Shown piece after piece: positions 43,690 through 55,514 of a stretch of DNA of 64,000 bases. A model generated the notes under the pieces. The model was not told where the DNA came from and did no database searches. It worked only from the letters and a program-made list of their open reading frames with translations. Position 1 is the first letter of the stretch. Each line of letters opens with the position of its first letter. This DNA comes from Dipteris shenzhenensis. Its lineage: Eukaryota > Polypodiophyta > Polypodiopsida > Gleicheniales. A program made the position numbers and the translations under genes. Where the stretch lies: the NCBI GenBank assembly GCA_047967505.1, contig CM106538.1; one strand, given 5' to 3'.

Positions 43690-45137
43690 TTAATGCATGA
43701 GGGCCTCATACACATCCTTAAGGAACTTGAATCTGTTCTCCCTGCTTGTCGAAGAACCTCTCCTGGCATCTTTGATGCATTTGGAGAGCCCCCTATGAAC
43801 CATGTGAGATGTACCTATGGTGTTGTTCCCCTTTTCTTGATGCACAAACTTCTCTTCAAGTGCTCTCTTCTGGTGATATGCATCCGACAGCTCTTCTTTG
43901 TTGTCTTCACCATTGGGACGTTGGGGCATATCATGCAGTGGGGTAAATTATATGGAGGCCTTTCTGTGATTTGCTTCCCCTTGTCCTTCCCATCGAGGTT
44001 TGATGCACACCTATACTGGTGGCCATGCGAGGGTGCATCACCAGCAACGTCCTTACAAGATGATACCTTACCTTTCTTTCTGACAAGTTGCCATTGGTCT
44101 TGAGGGGGTGAATGTCGAACCTCCATCCCTTCCGGTGATGCATTCCCCAGGGTTTTGGGGCCTTAACATGTGGGGGTTGTCCATCATCAGTCTCTTGAAC
44201 TCCTCCCCCAACTTCTTTATCCTCTGGGTCCTCCGTCTTGTCCTCCAAGGCCAGACTTGTGCTGTGGGATCTACTCGGGCAGTTCCTCGCAAAATGACCC
44301 AAGCGCTTGCAGACATAACATGCATCTGGAAAGGGAAAGAACTTGACCTGCTGTGCAAACGATGGGCCGTTGGAAGTTTGATCTCAATAAAGTCTGGAGT
44401 TTCTTGAGTCCCGTCCCACAGGATCCATGCTTTCCTTCTCACTACCGGATTGCGGGGTGGTGGAGGAATCTGAAGAACTTTCCCAAGGGCTGTACACCAA
44501 GTTCCCCATCCATTTTGGAAGGTTGGGGAACTCCACCCACACCGAGTAGTCATGGAGCAGAAAATAGTCAATGCTAAAGTCTGGGCTCCATGGGAGCACC
44601 AACACTGCAGAGCCAGAGAATTGGAAGGCTCGGCCCAGCAATTCATTTTGTGTCTCCTTAGAGATGCACTGGCGCAAGAAGAACCATTTGCCCATGAAAC
44701 GAGCAGAGTACGAGTTTCTCGGCAGCTCACATTCGTATGACATGAACTTGGCCAGCTCTTCGCTTGATGGAATTCTTCTTGCAAAAAACAAGTAGAGGCT
44801 GCCTCTCGAGAGGTTTTCTAGTTTGGACCGCACCTCCTCCACTTGTAGCTTGCATGCCACTGCATGCTTCTTACCTACCTCGAACCAAGGCTTCCGTTCC
44901 GCTTCCCTAGCTCTATGAGCCACCTCCGCTAATAAAATTCCTCCTCAGGGAGAGGAGAGAAGCCACTGCGCATTTTCTTGCTGAGAACCTTGGCATACGA
45001 GGGAATCTTCTCATTACTTCCTACTTCCTCCTCGTAGTCCACCACCTCATCATTCGCCTTACTTGGGACCATCTTTTCCAACTTGCTCGCACCTTCTTGA
45101 GAGGGGGACTCCCAGGATTCGCCGTCCTTGTTCATCT
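43690..45137 (-). pseudogene. LINE ORF1 (DUF4283-like plus CCHC knuckle)
   Basis: ATG 45135 starts an acidic N region (ANDEVVDYEEEV). A frameshift near 44930 leads to AHRAREAERKPWFEV, SLYLFFARRIPSSEELAKFM and a DUF4283-like stretch (FMGKWFFLRQC, VLVLPWSPDFSIDY, VWVEFPNLP). Another frame carries CYVCKRLGHFARNC (44279-44320), a perfect CCHC knuckle. Plant L1 ORF1 proteins have this arrangement and bind element RNA. The end at 43690 is approximate. Confidence 0.8.
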
Positions 45138-45487
45138 CGCACGCACATGCAATAGGAGCAGCCGACTAGGCTGAGTCACTTCGGAGGTGCTTCAACAATC
45201 CCCCCCTTTCATGCTTCCCACGTAGGTTAGGCATGCATTGGCTCTCACCCCCACTCTCCCACGTAGCGGCGGCTAGTACATGTTTTTGGACTTTGATAAG
45301 GTTGTCACATTACTTGGCAGCCTTTGCCAGATGTATTTTGCCACTAGCACCACCAGCAACATTTGTTGCATTAAAAAACCCAACATTTTTAGCTTCTGAA
45401 AGTGGAACCTCCAACCAAGGGTTTGGAAGAAATGCATACAAATATTCTTTGAAATCCCGTGAGGCGGCGGTAGTGTACCCTTCCCCA

Positions 45488-45823
45488 CACGTGTCATGCC
45501 AAAAATGAAAGAGACAAGAGAGATTTCGTGGCTGTTTTTTTAATAGAAGGTGCAAAAAATTGCCAAGGAGGGCCAACGCGGAGTTTTTGCACGTGGAGGG
45601 GAAAAGTAGGAGGACGTGGTGGAAACCGCGTGGCCCCCCACGGGCTTTATTAGAAAAGGCCGGTGATTGCGCATTTACGTGGACGCCAATAAAAGGCTCT
45701 TTTTGCAGATTTGAGGAGTCACGACCAATTTGACATCGTTGACCGGGAACTAAGCTTGCAGATGGCAGTGTTGGACGAGAAGTCAGATGATGACGTGGGT
45801 TTGACGGATGACGTGGATACGTG
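45488..45823 (+). promoter_or_regulatory. ACGTG-rich promoter of DREB gene 2
   Basis: Seven ACGTG cores lie within 340 bases upstream: 45489, 45591, 45614, 45677, 45793, 45811 and 45819. The first two are full CACGTG G-boxes. CCAAT followed by AATAAAAGG at about 45685-45694 may be the CCAAT/TATA-type core. ACGTG is the ABRE/G-box core bound by bZIP and bHLH factors, so response to abscisic acid, drought or light is plausible but not shown. Confidence 0.5.
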
Positions 45824-45941
45824 AGGCATACATTGACTAATACTAAACTCCAAAACGACATTAACGATCACCTAGTCGGAAGAACTTTCCGAAATCTCTG
45901 TCCGTCCTCCGCGGTCGGTGCTTTCCACGCTCACGTCTCCC

Positions 45942-47015
45942 ATGTCCGCAACCTTGCTTCTTCTATACAATTCGTTCACTTCTAGGAATCCACGGAATTC
46001 TTTTTCAACGCCTTGCCATGCTTTTAGCCGCTTCGGCCTTCGCGATCCCGATCCCCCCATGCAAGACGCCCCGGCGCCCTCCTCCAGTACCTCGAGCGAT
46101 CCCCTCCCCCCTCCCCATGACGAGACCTCCTCGTCATACCGCGGCGTTAGAAAGCGTAGCTGGGGGAAGTGGGTCTCTGAGATCAGAGAGCCTCGCAAGC
46201 GGTCGCGCATCTGGCTTGGCTCGTATTCTTCAGCCGAAGCTGCTGCCCGCGCATTTGATGCTGCAGCGTATTGCCTTCGAGGAGCTAGTGCTCGCTTAAA
46301 CTTCCCGGAGTTAGTGCCTCAAGGTGTAAAGAGCCTACCGGTCTTGTCGCCAAGGTCTATCCAGAAAGTCGCTTTAGCAGCAGGTTCTGTGGCCGACTCA
46401 AATTCAGGTACCCCGTCAAGCTCGTCTTGTACTCAAATTATCCATACAAGTACGGCGAACTCGGCGCAAACCTTCGAATTTGAACAGCCAGCAGAGGAGA
46501 TCGAGTTGCCGGTGTCCATGGGTGCGACCCCTTTTAGACGATTCAATACTACCTTGAAGAGAGACGTGATCAGACCTCCACCTTTGTCTCTAGAGTTGGA
46601 GCAGGCAGTTTTGGGTGCGCCGTTTTCTAGCTCCTGTAGTTTGGAGGAGGCAGTTTTCGATGCGCCTTCTTCTAGCTCCTGTCCCGGTTGCTTAATTTCT
46701 TCACGCCAAGACCAGCAGTTCAGCTCGCAGGAGGGATTCAGGGAACAAGGATTGCACTCGCGAACGTCCCGGGAAGAAGAGAAGCTGTCCAACTGCCTGG
46801 GGCAATCAATGGTGGATCAGCTCGCAAAGCCGAACTGGTTGGACAGCGCCAAACATGAGATTTCGCCGAAACCAACAATTGAGCAAATTGCTGATGCGAT
46901 GCTAATAGTGCCCCCGATTCAGGGCGATCCGTGTGCAGGGCAGGGAGAACAGCCCTGCTATGATGAAGATGAGGATATGCTTGCATTGGGAGATCCTTCA
47001 CTGTGGAACTACTGA
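45942..47015 (+). CDS. AP2/ERF transcription factor, DREB-like (gene 2)
   Basis: From ATG 45942 it encodes 357 residues, intronless; a start at ATG 46059 (318 residues) is possible and would leave out a non-conserved N extension. The first is preferred because it comes first in scanning order and an out-of-frame ATG (46018) lies between them. The AP2 domain spans about residues 66-124 ([44 protein letters not shown]). Val78 and Glu83 are the DREB-type residues at domain positions 14 and 19. The protein ends in SLWNY, resembling the LWSY-type C-terminal motif of some DREB groups. Between are Ser-rich and acidic stretches, with a 15-residue duplication (SSSC/LEEAV). Nuclear, DNA-binding to DRE/CRT-like sites is expected. 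It is close to DREB gene 1 in the AP2 domain. Confidence 0.94.
   Translation: MSATLLLLYNSFTSRNPRNSFSTPCHAFSRFGLRDPDPPMQDAPAPSSSTSSDPLPPPHDETSSSYRGVRKRSWGKWVSEIREPRKRSRIWLGSYSSAEAAARAFDAAAYCLRGASARLNFPELVPQGVKSLPVLSPRSIQKVALAAGSVADSNSGTPSSSSCTQIIHTSTANSAQTFEFEQPAEEIELPVSMGATPFRRFNTTLKRDVIRPPPLSLELEQAVLGAPFSSSCSLEEAVFDAPSSSSCPGCLISSRQDQQFSSQEGFREQGLHSRTSREEEKLSNCLGQSMVDQLAKPNWLDSAKHEISPKPTIEQIADAMLIVPPIQGDPCAGQGEQPCYDEDEDMLALGDPSLWNY
46596..46685 (+). repeat. 45-bp tandem duplication in the DREB gene 2 coding region
   Basis: Units at 46596-46640 and 46641-46685 encode [15 protein letters not shown] and [15 protein letters not shown]. The frame is kept and 7 of 45 bases differ. Confidence 0.88.
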
Positions 47016-47019
47016 AAGC

Positions 47020-47720
47020 TTCACCGTGGAGCAGTTTTGTTAAGCTCTCTTGGACTGAAGCACACGTGTCATTCCACTCAGCTCCCATATTATATAATGG
47101 GAGTCGGCAGATTCTTGCCGTTTGTATACTGTGACCACTTGGAAATTACGAGGGCTTTCACGTGCCAAGATCATCGAACATTCTATGCTTTATTATGAGA
47201 ACTAGTTGTGTAGTATGTACCGGTCATTGGGGGAATGCCATGTGGAGGGCCTCAGCTTGCAAGGAAGAGTGGTGCCACTCCTTGCCACATGGCACCCTTC
47301 TTTATTAGAAATTAGAAATTAGAAATTAGAAATGTGACACACTTAGAATATGCTTTCCCCCCCGAGTGTATCAACCTCGTGCAAAGCCATAACTAGATCC
47401 GGGTAGGCAGCTGCTGTTAATGTGAAGCGTTCTTGGTTTGATATTCCAAAAATGGACATGAAGCCTTTCATTCATGTCAAGATTTAATAGTCTTAAGGCT
47501 AACAATAGTAGCAAAAATACTTGATGCACTTTGAAGTGGAGTTTTAATAGTAATAATATTATAACGCATCAACATTTGTTAAAGTTTAATGGATACCCAA
47601 AAAGAAGAGTTCATGCTTTAATGAATACAAAATTCAGGACTCTTGCAAAAGTATGACTTAACAGTGGTTCAAAATCTGAAGTCTTGTCCATGTATCAAAA
47701 ATGGACTTTCATGCAAATAC
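47020..47720. other. 3' flank of DREB gene 2, no further gene
   Basis: Contains the likely 3' UTR and, at 47304-47331, four repeats of AAATTAG. No long frame. Confidence 0.5.
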
Positions 47721-47721
47721 T

Positions 47722-48889
47722 TTAGACTATGTCCCTATTTTTGAGGAAGTAGTATTTCTTTGTAGATGATGGATTTCCACGGAGATTGTTGTAGCCACTT
47801 GTCGAGTCAGTCGTGTTGAGATCTTTTATGAATTTTTCTTCCAGTGTATCTCCCTTGCTTTTTTTGTCCCTTGTCACTAGGACTTCTGCTTTGAAATTCT
47901 TATGGAACAGTTTGTGCCTGTTGACATCAGGTTTCATTTTCGAAGGAGGGTTAGTTTTGTGTCGTGCAAGTCGTTTGTGAAGATCACTAGTTTGTCCAAT
48001 ATATCATTTTGTTATAGGAATGCATTGAATACAATATACGTAATAAGTGCCCTTTGTGCCTTCTTCTTTGTCTTCGTTGCACTTTCCTATGTGTAATATG
48101 ACATTCAAGAGCTATGAGTTATTTCATGATTACGTGAGAATGAAGATAGCATGTTTCATAAGATTTGTAGTGAAGAATGTACCTGTAGGCGGTGGTGTTA
48201 CATTGGCCTTTGGTGGAGTTGGGAAGAATTCGAAATGTTCGCCATATGCTTGTTTTGCGAAATTGAAATCGACAACGACAGTCACATGTTCTATTATAAT
48301 CGGCAACTCCTTTCCCTTTTTTGCTTGATCACTTTGGTAGATGTTGTTAAACTCTGCTAGTATCACATTTCTAGTCTTTCGATCTATTTTGAGGAGCTCG
48401 TCCAAGTTGACATTGTGGCCAAAATGGAGAGCTTCAAGGCAGTAAGTTGAAATCCCTTCTGAATGTTGATCTATTACAGCTTGTGCTTCTGTTCTCAACA
48501 TCATTGGAGTAATGAGATCGTTTTATTTGTGATTTTTCGAATAAGGTACTTTGTTAGTGCTGCATCATTCTTGTATTGAGTGTTGGAACAGGAAAGAAAA
48601 TTTGAATTTGTAAAGCCAAGCATTATGATATTTACAATCAACCCTCATGTCTTTGTCCCCATGTTCGTCTTTCCATTGCTATACATCCTGTTGGTTGTTG
48701 TCCATGAAATTCCTGAGCTCTTGTAGTGTGCTCCATCCGTAAATGTACTCATGTGGCACTTTTCTTGCCATGTTTGCAAGTTGCATCTGAGCTGTATACA
48801 AGAAGTAACTTTGCCCCTTTCTTCTTTTTGCTGATTTCTCGAGATCTTGTTGAGCCAATCGAGCTTTGATTTTAAATTGATTGAAAATC
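47722..48889 (-). pseudogene. decayed multi-part frame with a likely splice acceptor
   Basis: Just upstream of 48889 the minus strand has a pyrimidine-rich tract ending TCTGCAG, a good 3' splice site, followed by IFNQFKIKARLAQQDLEKSAKRR, YFLYTAQMQLANMARKVPH, a TAG where Trp is plausible, and further code. Another frame (48130-48504) reads GISTYCLEALHFGHNVNLDELLKIDRKTRNVILAEF. The composition is protein-like with several stops. Family unknown; a transposon gene is possible. Confidence 0.4.
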
Positions 48890-49159
48890 TGCAGACGAAG
48901 AATTTAAGGTAGAATCAAGGAAAAAGAATTATATGTAGCAATGAATATAATAATGAATTAACATCTGTGTGAATGAGACTCAAAGGGCCTCATATGGATT
49001 GGATTAAGAAATGGATTAGTCCTAATGAAAGGGCCAAAGTAGGTCCCAAAATTCCTAACCCCCCCTCACCTAGGTGGGTTAAGCCCAAAAGTGACCCCAC
49101 CTCTTACACCTCTTACAAAACTCTTATTCCTAGGTGAGAACCAAAATTTCAAAATTCAA

Positions 49160-49645
49160 AATTCGAATTTTGAATTCCCTCCCTCCTTCTCTCTCCTCCC
49201 TCCCTCCCTCCCCCTCCCTCACTCTCCCTCCTAACTCTCTCCTCCCCCTCCCTCCCTCCCTCCTCCCCCTCCCCTCTCCTCCCCTCCCCCTCCCTCTCCT
49301 CACCCCCTCCTCTCCCTTCCACCTCCTCCCCCTCCCTCCCTCCCTCCTCCACGCCTGCTCCTCCTGCACTCCCCCTCCCTCCCTGCTCCATGCTTGCTCC
49401 TCCTCCCCTCCCCCTCCCTCCTCCTCCACCGCTGCTCCTCCTCCCCCCTCCCTCTTGCTCCTCCCTCCTCCCTCCCTCCTCCTCCACGCCTACTCCTCCT
49501 CACCCTCCACACCTGCTGGTCTGCCCCCCTTTCCTCCTCTTCAATTATTGGTCCTCCCTCCCCCATCCCTCCTCCTCCTCGCCCTCCCTCTTCCTGCGTG
49601 CTACTCCTTCAAGCCTGCATCTCCACACCTTCTCCTTCTCTATAC
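49160..49645 (+). repeat. long polypyrimidine (CCT-type) tract
   Basis: Nearly unbroken C/T for about 480 bases, mostly CTCC and CCTCCT units with brief purine breaks. Long open frames here (Pro/Leu/Ser only) are artefacts of composition. Confidence 0.92.
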
Positions 49646-49839
49646 TCCTTTAGTCATGGCACCATTCGAGGATGTCTCCAACAAGTACCAAGTTCACTTA
49701 GAGTTGGAGGCTGAATATTAATTGTATACAAATATTAAATAAATATATTGCTTATTCTGACAACAATTTGTGTACTCACTCTTTAATGTCTTGCTTATTT
49801 TGACCACAATTTTTGTACTCACACGACATTGGGGAAAGT

Positions 49840-50015
49840 GGGGACATGGTGAAGGAGGGGGGAGAGAAGGGAGGGGCGTGGGGTGAGGCAAGGGGAGGGG
49901 TCGAGTGGTAGCAAGGGTGGGGGAAGGGGGGGATGGGGGGTATGGGGGAGGGCAACGGGTGTGGGCGGGGCAAGTAGGGGGAGGGCAAGGGGGGGAGGGC
50001 GACGAGGGACGGGGG
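49840..50015 (+). repeat. guanine-rich tract with many G-runs
   Basis: More than fifteen runs of three or more G in about 175 bases (for example GGGGGGAGAGAAGGGAGGGG), compatible with G-quadruplex formation. It has opposite strand polarity to the tract at 49160-49645. Confidence 0.88.
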
Positions 50016-50019
50016 CACG

Positions 50020-50950
50020 ATGAAACCCTAAATGTAATTAAAAGGAATGTCAAAACATGATGGGCCCTTATAAAACATTAAACAAAACCCTAACTCTCAT
50101 TATTCAATGGCAAGAGTGAAGAACATTGCTAGACCCACTGGACGTCGCCTCCACCCTTCTTCCTCTAGCTCCACCACGTCCATGGCATCATGCACACGAA
50201 TGTATTCGGGTCCGGTGGTGCCTCCCCCGACTCTCATGAGCCCTCCCCAACTCTCGTGAGGTTTCTTAGGTGCCAATGTCAATCTAGTTTTTGAATGGAT
50301 AATAAATGAAAATCCATATTTGCATCTGTGGGTGTTATCAGAGTCCACCGAATTGCATGCTGCTCAGCATATATGAATTTGCTTTCTTTTCACCAAATCA
50401 TGAAGTTTCTTTTCCAAGGAATCCTCAAGTAGTGTATTTGATTCATTCAAGTACGGTATATGTGCATCAATTTGATTTGATATAATTTCGATATCACCCT
50501 CCTAAATCCACAACATTATATGAGCATGCATTGATCCATGATTCTAGATCTCGTATCTCACTATGTGATGCTTGACTCTTCCTAGTAGTCCTTTGTTAGA
50601 TATAATATATTTGGATAAGAATCTTTGTAGTAGAACGTGAAATAGTAATGTGCATTCAACTGGACAATGTCTTCATGTGAATTTTTTATTGATTGTTTCA
50701 ACCATCGCCATTAGATCTTTCAAGTGCCATGAAGGGATCGACCCTAGTACTTGAAACTTAATCACCTGTTTCATTATCTCATGTTCAGATATTCTCGGAT
50801 TCTGTCATCTTTGTTTATCAATATCTCTTTGTAGAATTATCGTTTGTGTTTTGTTTGCAATAATGTTGCTTGTCAAATTTGGTACATTAGTAGCAAGTAT
50901 GGCTTGTAGAGTGTGAATACTGAGAATAGTGATCCTATTCTCTTTTTTAA
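50020..50950. other. no supportable gene
   Basis: AT-rich, short frames, no motif. Confidence 0.55.
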
Positions 50951-50958
50951 GTACACAT

Positions 50959-52590
50959 TTAAGAACAGCTTACCATCATAGCTACCATGTCCAAAAGGGA
51001 CAGAAATGGAAATAATGTTGTCTCAATTGTTAATCCATGAGAATCAGATAATCCATCTGTGGATGTAAAGATTTTTCGTTCCATGATTCTTGATGACTTA
51101 CACAGTACTACTGTGCCGACTTCATGTGAATCTTGTGTTTGAAATTGATGGGTTGCAAGTACTACATCTACATGCTCCAATAATGAGAGATAATTGTCCT
51201 CATGTGCAACTCGCATAAGATCAAAAGGAGAATCTATAGATTGTCTCTCTAGAATGTCCAATAGCTTCTGAGGAAACGACACTAGTTCCAGTTTCGGATG
51301 GGTCCTTTCATACATTGACAAGTATTTTTTGAGGATAGGATTTGTTCTTGAGTTGAAAGCTAGTATTTGCTCAATTGTTGACAATAGTGTCATTGGAATT
51401 TTTACAAATCCATTGTTGTCGATCCCAACATATTAAAGGATTGTCTAGTATTGATCTTCTTTGCAATGTTCCTCTTGCCAATGATTTAATTGCTTTAGAA
51501 ATATTGAAAGATACATCAATCACTGACAACATTTGCATTTGAAATATATATGCAATTAGCATATTTCGCATGTAGTCAGGATCATATGAAACTGAGTACA
51601 GCTTTCTAAAAGGAGATTTTATGCAAGCCTCACAATTCATTCTTTTTCTATTTCCTTGAGAAATATCATTCACTCACGCTTGTGAGTGGTGTGGGGCCGG
51701 CCCCTTAGTGGTTGACTTCCCTCGATCCTAGCAATCTCGGCTAGTGCTTGCCTCTTAAGCGAAGATCTTTTATTGCTAAGTATCGTAACAATCTCTGACT
51801 TGGCCCATTTATCTGTGAACTGAACATCGGGGTGATTGGGATACCTAGAGTGAACAACAGCGAGGGTATCATCAGCTAACTTTTTTGGATGGTCTTTGTA
51901 GTGAATAAAGCAATCTCTATAGTTGTTAGCAATTACAGAGCGCATGAAGGCCATGATGTCCTTCCCTCGTGCATCCATCAAGATGCCTCCTGTTTGAGTG
52001 ATGTCATAGTAAATGGTACCATCACCCTCTAGCACGTTTCCATCATCTGAATCATCCTCGTCCCCACCACTACCCCCCCAAAGCAGGTTGCCATGCATCC
52101 CCCACCGCTCTCCCTACTACTATGCATGTTGTCGTGTCGTGTTGAGCTAGTACGCTGGCCGCTCGTAGTTAGAGAAGCAACTCTCGACTGCACAGGAGTA
52201 CCCTAGCCACTCATAGCTAGAGAAGCAACTCTCGATGGCACATGAGTACACCGACGGGTCTACGAGGCAGAAGGTCCTCCTGACCACATGGGGAAGAAGG
52301 GGCTCGACTCTGTAACCGATTGGGCTGTCTCGACTCTGCTAGGGTAATCTCAGCTGGTGTGGGATTCGGGTGGTTTGGAGTCTGTACAGCCGACTCCTGG
52401 GGGGTGTTTGTAGTACCCGTCATGTATGTGTATATCTCCGCAGGAGTGGGAGGATGCCCCAAAAGGTTATATAACTCCCGAAAGATGGCATCCCAAAGAT
52501 CAGGTGAGGCTGAAGATCCTGGACACTTGAACTGAAGAAAAGAAAAGAAGAAGATTACCATCGAGCATGCCCTTGTCACGAGATGCAAAA
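50959..52590 (-). pseudogene. decayed minus-strand frames of unknown family
   Basis: Three adjacent frames: 51670-52098 (acidic start DEDDSDDGN, then GGILMDARGKDIMAFMRSVIANNYRDCF and KWAKSEIVTILSNKRSSLKRQALAEIARIE), 51371-51673 (RKRMNCEACIKSPFRKLYSV) and 50959-51393 (ILKKYLSMYERTHPKLELVSF, PQKLLDILERQ). A GTGAGT at about 51673 could be a splice donor between the first two. The part at 52217-52588 is Pro-rich. They look like parts of one former gene, perhaps of a DNA transposon, but I cannot place it. Confidence 0.4.
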
Positions 52591-52689
52591 GAAAAAAGAG
52601 TGACAGCTAGACATTGAGCAAGCATTTACAGACTCCTGCATTCTTTGAATTAGAGTGATAGAATTCTGTATCTGCTTGCTCAATGTCAG

Positions 52690-53175
52690 GCTATTGAAGG
52701 AAGGAAAGAGAGGAGAAAAAAGAAAGGAGATAAGAGAGAAAAGAGAGGAGGGATAGAGAGAAAAAGAGAGAAGGAAAGAGATCAGAAAAGAGATGAAAAG
52801 AGAAAGAAAGAGAGGGAAATTACCACAAAAAGAGAAGGAAAGAGAGGATAAAAGAGAGAAGGGAAAAAGAGAGACAAGGTGAACCTTGGAAAGAGGGGAT
52901 AAAAGAGAGGAAAATTGAGAGAAGGAAAGAGAGGAAAATAGAGGAAAAGAGATGAGAAAAAAAAGAGAGAATAAGAGAGGAGATAAGAGAGGAAAATTAC
53001 CACGAAAAGAGAAGGAAAGAGAGGATAAAAGAGAGAAGGAAAAAAAGAGACAAGGTGAAGGAAAGAGGGGATAAAAGAGAGGAAAATAGAGAGAAGGAAA
53101 GAGAGGAGAAAAGAGAGGAAAATAGAGGAAAAAGAGGAGAAAAAAGAGAGAGAAAGAGAGGAGATAATGTAAGAA
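52690..53175. repeat. purine-rich (GGAAAGAGA-type) tract with a 177-bp duplication
   Basis: Almost only A and G for about 480 bases. Two blocks beginning ATTACCAC at 52819 and 52996 repeat with a period of 177. Open frames on the minus strand are Ser/Leu/Phe artefacts. Confidence 0.9.
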
Positions 53176-53269
53176 AATAGTACGCAGCGGAAGATAACAA
53201 CAAAACGCAAGTACACGATGGCCACAGAGTCACCATAGTCTTTAGCTCTTGGTCAGAGACTTGACACAT

Positions 53270-53525
53270 GGCAACCTTATCTCAATGCCACATCATCTTA
53301 TCGTCTCATCTGGCCATGTCATCAATAGGTCAAGTCAGCACTACCACATCAGCATCCTAGTCAATAGTGTCACATCATCAGACCACTCAACTGCCACCTC
53401 ATCATTGCCACGTGGCACTCTTACCCCTTGGAGGCACACACGGTGCTCCATAGGCACTTCATGTGACACATAGCTACCACATCATCACTGCATGTGACTC
53501 ACCGTCACACATCATCATTTTGCAC
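53270..53525 (+). repeat. degenerate CCACATCATC-type motif array
   Basis: At least eight variants of YCACATCATC (GCCACATCATC, GCCATGTCATC, ACCACATCAGC, GTCACATCATC, GCCACCTCATC and others) lie at irregular spacing. Possibly part of an LTR. Confidence 0.6.
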
Positions 53526-53529
53526 ATTT

Positions 53530-54300
53530 CACTCTTTTTTGCCCCTCCACTTAGATCAAGAGGTATCTCTTGATCCAAGAGGAATTTGAGGGTGCTACAA
53601 AAAGGTGAAACAATTGATTTTTGTTGCTCTGTGCGCTCGTCACATCATGTGCACATTTCGGTGCAAGTATCACTCACTTTTGAGCCTCATCGATGAATCC
53701 ACTTCCAACATGAACATCAACCTCTACATCGACGCATCTGACCCAACACATAAAAAGAACCAAAGAAAATAAATTATTTGTTGTTCTTTCATCGATCAAT
53801 GGTTGGTATAGATCTAGATCAGAGTAGACTAGATCACCATAGAGGGGACGCTTTGAATCTCCCCAAGTTGCCAATCTAAGCCATGCACAAAATTCCCGAC
53901 TAGTACCTACTCGGAGTCAGTCCATACACTCACATACGGTTTCACATCATCACATTACCTGAAACCTAATGTTCATCAGTTCAATGAGTAGACTTAAAAA
54001 TGTTTAAAGGCATTGCCGATTGATCAGTGGTGGGCAGATAGCATATTATTTGATTTCACACACACATGCCATCCAATTGTAAAGTCTATTCGGTTATTTC
54101 ACAGCATTATGCACATCATTTTAGCCTTGTAAAGCCTCTTGGCTATTATCGGCATCATTTGCCACAAGCCTTGTAATTCAGATCGAATTATATATTGTAG
54201 TTCTATCGTCACTGATAGTTCATATTTCACTTGCTACAGTCAGTGTTTTGCAGTTGATTCAGACAGTGTTTTCACAACACTTTGAGTACATTTCTTGCAC
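53530..54300 (+). other. leader or LTR region of copia 3, boundaries not found
   Basis: Non-coding sequence directly upstream of gag. It has LTR-like composition and short repeated phrases (CCTTGTAAAGCC, CACATCATTT), but no clear TG...CA ends or primer site. Confidence 0.35.
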
Positions 54301-54301
54301 A

Positions 54302-55440
54302 ATGTCTACGACTAGCAACCTCAATCTGGAAGCATCTACTAAGCTAGACAACTCCAATCATGGCACATGGAAATATGAATGGAGACCATTCTTGTACTTA
54401 AGGACAAATGGGATTATGTCGATGGATCTACACCTAGACCATTGGACAATCAAGCCAGCAGTAGCTCTACTCCACCTGTTGTCACAACACCAACAGTGGG
54501 ATCTCTAGCTACACAAATAAATTTTTGCACTTGTAGTAGATCTTGCCATTGCCTGAGCACAGGCAATAGAATGGGATAAGAAAGATAAGTACGCATATCA
54601 TCTGATCAAGAAGAATGTGCAACATGTCATGCTAGGATAGCTCAACACTGTCAAGACATCAAAAGAAGCATGGGATATGTTCGCAACTCTCTACGAGTCC
54701 AAGAACACATCCAAGATTCTCACACTGAGGAACCAGATCAACCAAAGTTTTCACAACAGCAAAACCGATCATGCTTACATACTCAGGATCAAAGAATATA
54801 ACAATCAACTCGCAGCAGCAGGAGAGACTATGAAGCCAACAAAAATGGCTCAAGTCATCCTAAATGGACTAGGAGAGGGATATGGGAATCTAGTCCAGAG
54901 TATTGCCATCCAATGACAAATTCTGACACTAGAAGAAGGACTTCAGTCAGTCTCACTTTGGTGAAAAACTCAGGACGCAAGCCATTCATGCATGCAAAGG
55001 TCATTCTAATGATCAGGCATTCACAGCTTTAAACAGAAGGAGAGGCAGAGGCAGACAGACTTGGTAGATCATTCTAGAGAAGTGGTCATCATCAGTAGCA
55101 GAGTCATCAGCAAAGTCAAAATCCGCATCAACATCATCCTCAGCAACATCAATATCAGCAAAGAGGAAATCATTCCAACCAAGGAAGATTCCAAGGACAA
55201 GGGAATGGATCCACCAACGTGTCAAACATCCAATGAAACTACTGTCATAAGTTTTGACACTATGAAAGAGATTGCCACACAAGAAGCAGTACAACCAAGG
55301 TGGTCAATCTAGTAGCAATTGAGGGAATTTCTGCGGAAGAGGAAATCATCGTGGTGGACATTCTAGTCAAAATCATTTTGCAAATGAACACGGGAATATG
55401 TTTCTTGCAAATAAGGAAATGCAGAATATTGATACAGTGT
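54302..55440 (+). pseudogene. copia 3 gag
   Basis: ATG 54302 starts LEASTKLDNSNHGTWKYE. After a one-base loss it continues ETILVLKDKWDYVDGS. KEAWDMFATLYESKN, LRNQINQSF, VILNGLGEGYGNLVQSI follow, a typical copia Gag. A TAG at 54638-54640 sits where Gln fits (LGxLNTVK). A knuckle-like NYCHKF-x-HYERDC occurs near 55230-55275 with a TGA inside it. Confidence 0.8.
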
Positions 55441-55514
55441 ACCTAGACAAGTGTACCTAGACATTGATTTCAATAAAAAAGAGGATTTCAGCTATCAAGT
55501 TGACCAAGTAGATC

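Larger units (their letters stand above)
40370..45137 (-). mobile_element. L1-like LINE, degraded, interrupted by a MITE
   Basis: On the minus strand from 45137: ORF1 with an RNA-binding-type N part and a CCHC knuckle; an endonuclease; RT; and the zf-RVT tail, in the order of plant L1 elements. Frames are broken in every part. The first half of RT is deleted near 42900-42960, and a foldback MITE splits the C-terminal region (41493-41975). No clear poly(A) tail is visible; the 3' end is set near the GGGACTAACCCCCC segment around 40377. Confidence 0.85.

Noticed and set aside
49134-49721. 195-codon plus-strand open frame and opposing minus-strand frames
   Set aside because: Composition artefact of the pyrimidine tract (only Pro, Leu and Ser, or Glu, Gly and Arg).
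52782-53269. Ser/Leu/Phe-rich open frames on the minus strand, resembling a membrane protein
   Set aside because: They are translations of the purine-rich repeat and have no real signature.
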